Shown here one piece after another: positions 6,866-8,031 of a stretch of 8,031 bases of DNA (positions within the stretch are counted from its first letter, which is position 1; each line of letters begins with the position of its first letter). This DNA comes from an uncultured Campylobacter sp. (GTDB taxonomy: Bacteria > Campylobacterota > Campylobacteria > Campylobacterales > Campylobacteraceae): NCBI RefSeq assembly GCF_937997595.1, contig NZ_CALKTS010000116.1, positions 1-8,031 on the forward strand. The letters run 5' to 3'. A model generated the notes under the pieces. The model worked only from the letters and a program-made list of their open reading frames with translations, was not told the origin of the DNA and searched no databases. The position numbers were made by a program, and so were the translations under genes.

Positions 6866-7559
6866 GTTTCAAACTCTAACGGAGTAAATTTACACATTGC
6901 CGAATGGACGCACTCCATGGGTGATAGCCAGTTTCAAACCCCATCGGAGATAATTTACACTTTGCTTGGCAGATAAGCTAAAGCAATTTTTTTCATCTGA
7001 GTTTCAAACTCCATTGGAGGGAATTTACACGTTATTTCGATTTTACTGATGCTTTTATTTACGATGGTTTCAAACTCCAGTGGAGAGAATTTACACGCCG
7101 AGCCTATGAGCCGCGAATTAGCGGAAAAATCAGTTTCAAATTCCAGTGGAGTAAATTTACATCAGCCCTCATAGGCTTTGCCGATCGCGCTTTGCTCGTT
7201 TCAAACTCCAGCGGAGAAAATTTACACAAAACGTTGATGGGCGAAGCGGCGCTTGAGATTTGGTTTCAAACTCCAGCGGAGAAAATTTACACCCTTGCCG
7301 TTGTCGTCGTTCTATTTTAGCTCTTGGCAGTTTCAAACTCCAGCGGAGTAAATTTACACTCACCTATAACATGATCGGCAACACTATCAAAATCAAGTTT
7401 CAAACTCCAGTGGAGGAAATTTACACGCAGCTTCTGCATTACCTAATTTAACATCTTCGTTGCGTTTCAAACTCCAGTGGAGGAAATTTACACCTTGGGT
7501 GTCGGTGGGGGCAGAAGCTTCATCGGAATGTTTCAAACTCCAGTGGAGGAAATTTACAC
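6866..7559 (-). CRISPR. CRISPR array: 11 repeats of 30 bp, 10 spacers of 35–40 bp
   Basis: Repeats start at 6866, 6931, 7001, 7067, 7133, 7198, 7263, 7330, 7397, 7464 and 7530. On the plus strand each begins GTTTCAAA, has the palindromic core CTCCAGTGGAG and ends TTTACAC. Spacer lengths in order are 35, 40, 36, 36, 35, 35, 37, 37, 37 and 36. The natural reading strand is probably minus, because there the repeat ends in GTTTGAAAC, the form that leaves a TTTGAAAC 5' tag on crRNAs of type I and III systems. The three repeats at 7397–7559 are identical, while those at 6866–7162 differ most, so new spacers were added at the right end. The 36-bp type II-C repeat of C. jejuni is different. No cas gene lies in the window, so the subtype (I-B or III seem likeliest) and activity are open. 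Confidence 0.96.
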
Positions 7560-7650
7560 AGCGCTAGAAATTCTATTTTCCAGGCTATGAATATTAAAGT
7601 TTATATTCTTACCCCTTAAATTTAGATAAGCGGCAAAGGCGGTTTAAAAT
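7560..7650 (-). promoter_or_regulatory. Probable CRISPR leader with array promoter
   Basis: The sequence beside the conserved end of the array is AT-rich, non-coding and ends at a strong terminator, as expected of a leader. On the minus strand a TATAAA (7605–7600) and a TAATAT (7596–7591) are candidate -10 boxes, 30–45 nt before the first repeat. The leader call follows from repeat polarity; the exact promoter is a guess. Confidence 0.5.
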
Positions 7651-7674
7651 AAAACACCGCATTTGCGGTGTTTT
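7651..7674. terminator. Strong stem-loop terminator, symmetric, upstream of the CRISPR leader
   Basis: AAAACACCGC and GCGGTGTTTT form a perfect 10-bp stem with a 4-nt ATTT loop. Read on the minus strand it is followed by TTTTATTTT, counting the T half of the stem, the better U-tract; on the plus strand only TTTT follows. It most likely ends a leftward transcript coming from beyond 7675 and shields the CRISPR leader from it. It could act in both directions. Confidence 0.7.
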
Positions 7675-8031
7675 GCAAATCTTAGCCAAAGCTTCATCTG
7701 CGTATTTATAAAATTCCGACTAAAACCAGGTAGCACGATTTAACGGCACAAAAGCCGCCGCCGTTTCGGCGTGCAATCATTCCGCCTCGCACCATCTAGC
7801 TGGTTTACTGCGCGCTGACAAACCGACAACTCGGCACCGGCAAACTTTGACATACATTCAATCGCATCCCGCTTGCCGCACTGCCGTACCCGCAATCGCA
7901 GCACCCATAAATTTTGCCGGATTGCCGTGCCGACAACCGCAACACTATCTAAATTTACTGCTTCGCCGCGTCGTCGTCCCACTCTTAAAATTTACCTTCT
8001 GTAGCCAAGGGTGCGCTGGATAACACGACGT
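7675..8031. other. Gene-less, GC-rich region; possible decayed DNA
   Basis: No convincing gene. An 80-codon minus-strand frame (7740–7982) exists, but its peptide, rich in Arg, Cys and Val, resembles no family I know and has no clear binding site. The stretch contains an imperfect tandem duplication (7873–7955), and a 5-bp CGCCG/CGGCG hairpin at 7759–7771. The strong terminator just left of it suggests that a leftward gene once ended, or still ends, here. No cas gene fragment was recognised. Confidence 0.45.
7873..7955. repeat. Imperfect tandem duplication, 41 and 42 bp
   Basis: The units 7873–7913 and 7914–7955 are directly adjacent. Both begin TTGCCG, share TGCCGT near the start and end TAAATT, with about 31 of 42 aligned positions equal by hand. 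A more distant third copy may lie around 7815–7850. On the minus strand the two units encode similar peptides (SVAVVGTAIRQ and GAAIAGTAVRQ), but in different frames, because one unit is a base shorter. Confidence 0.55.

Noticed and set aside
7169..7451. Open frames of 60–65 codons across the CRISPR array on both strands
   Set aside because: They run through repeats and spacers and repeat the peptide encoded by the CRISPR repeat, so they are artefacts.
7740..7982. 80-codon minus-strand frame as a gene, or a Cas2 remnant
   Set aside because: No recognisable family, no clear ribosome binding site, and it contains the frame-shifted duplication. Nothing resembles Cas2.

Overview
The window looks like the chromosome of a Campylobacter, probably one of the higher-GC (mostly oral) species rather than C. 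jejuni. The evidence is an epsilonproteobacterial-type RpoD, a block matching the C. jejuni order Cj0787–ciaD–cca as I remember it, Campylobacter-style promoters (a clear -10 without an obvious -35), and AT-rich spacers dominated by AAATTTA-like words between fairly GC-rich genes. The species is an inference.

The left half (1–4322) is one compact minus-strand gene run, read right to left: leuD, leuB, a small TPR-like protein, a CiaD-like protein with a very long low-complexity middle, cca (tRNA CCA-end nucleotidyltransferase), then the first codons of another gene leaving the window. Gaps are 9 and 9 nt, then overlaps of 8 and 41 nt, then a 49-nt gap, so it is most simply one operon. It joins leucine biosynthesis, tRNA maturation and a possible secreted-effector relative. 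Two genes appear to start with TTG. leuA and leuC are not in the window.

A roughly 400-bp AT-rich spacer (4323–4729) separates this run from the divergent rpoD (4730–6610, plus strand). A good -10 box and a strong ribosome binding site lie before rpoD, and a GC stem-loop follows it.

The right part (6611–8031) has no convincing protein gene. It holds a CRISPR array (6866–7559) of 11 repeats of 30 bp and 10 spacers of 35–40 bp. Read on the minus strand the repeat ends in GTTTGAAAC, as in type I/III repeats. Repeats are identical at the high-coordinate end and decay towards the low-coordinate end, so the leader should lie to the right, at about 7560–7650, with transcription leftward towards rpoD. 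A strong stem-loop terminator (7651–7674) sits upstream of the leader. Beyond it is a GC-rich, gene-less stretch with an imperfect 41/42-bp tandem duplication, possibly decayed coding DNA. No cas gene is present, so the array is either detached from its cas genes or they lie past position 8031.

I found no clearly new biological system. The points most worth a second look are the repeat-variation pattern of the cas-less array, the expanded CiaD-like protein, and the unusual operon grouping.
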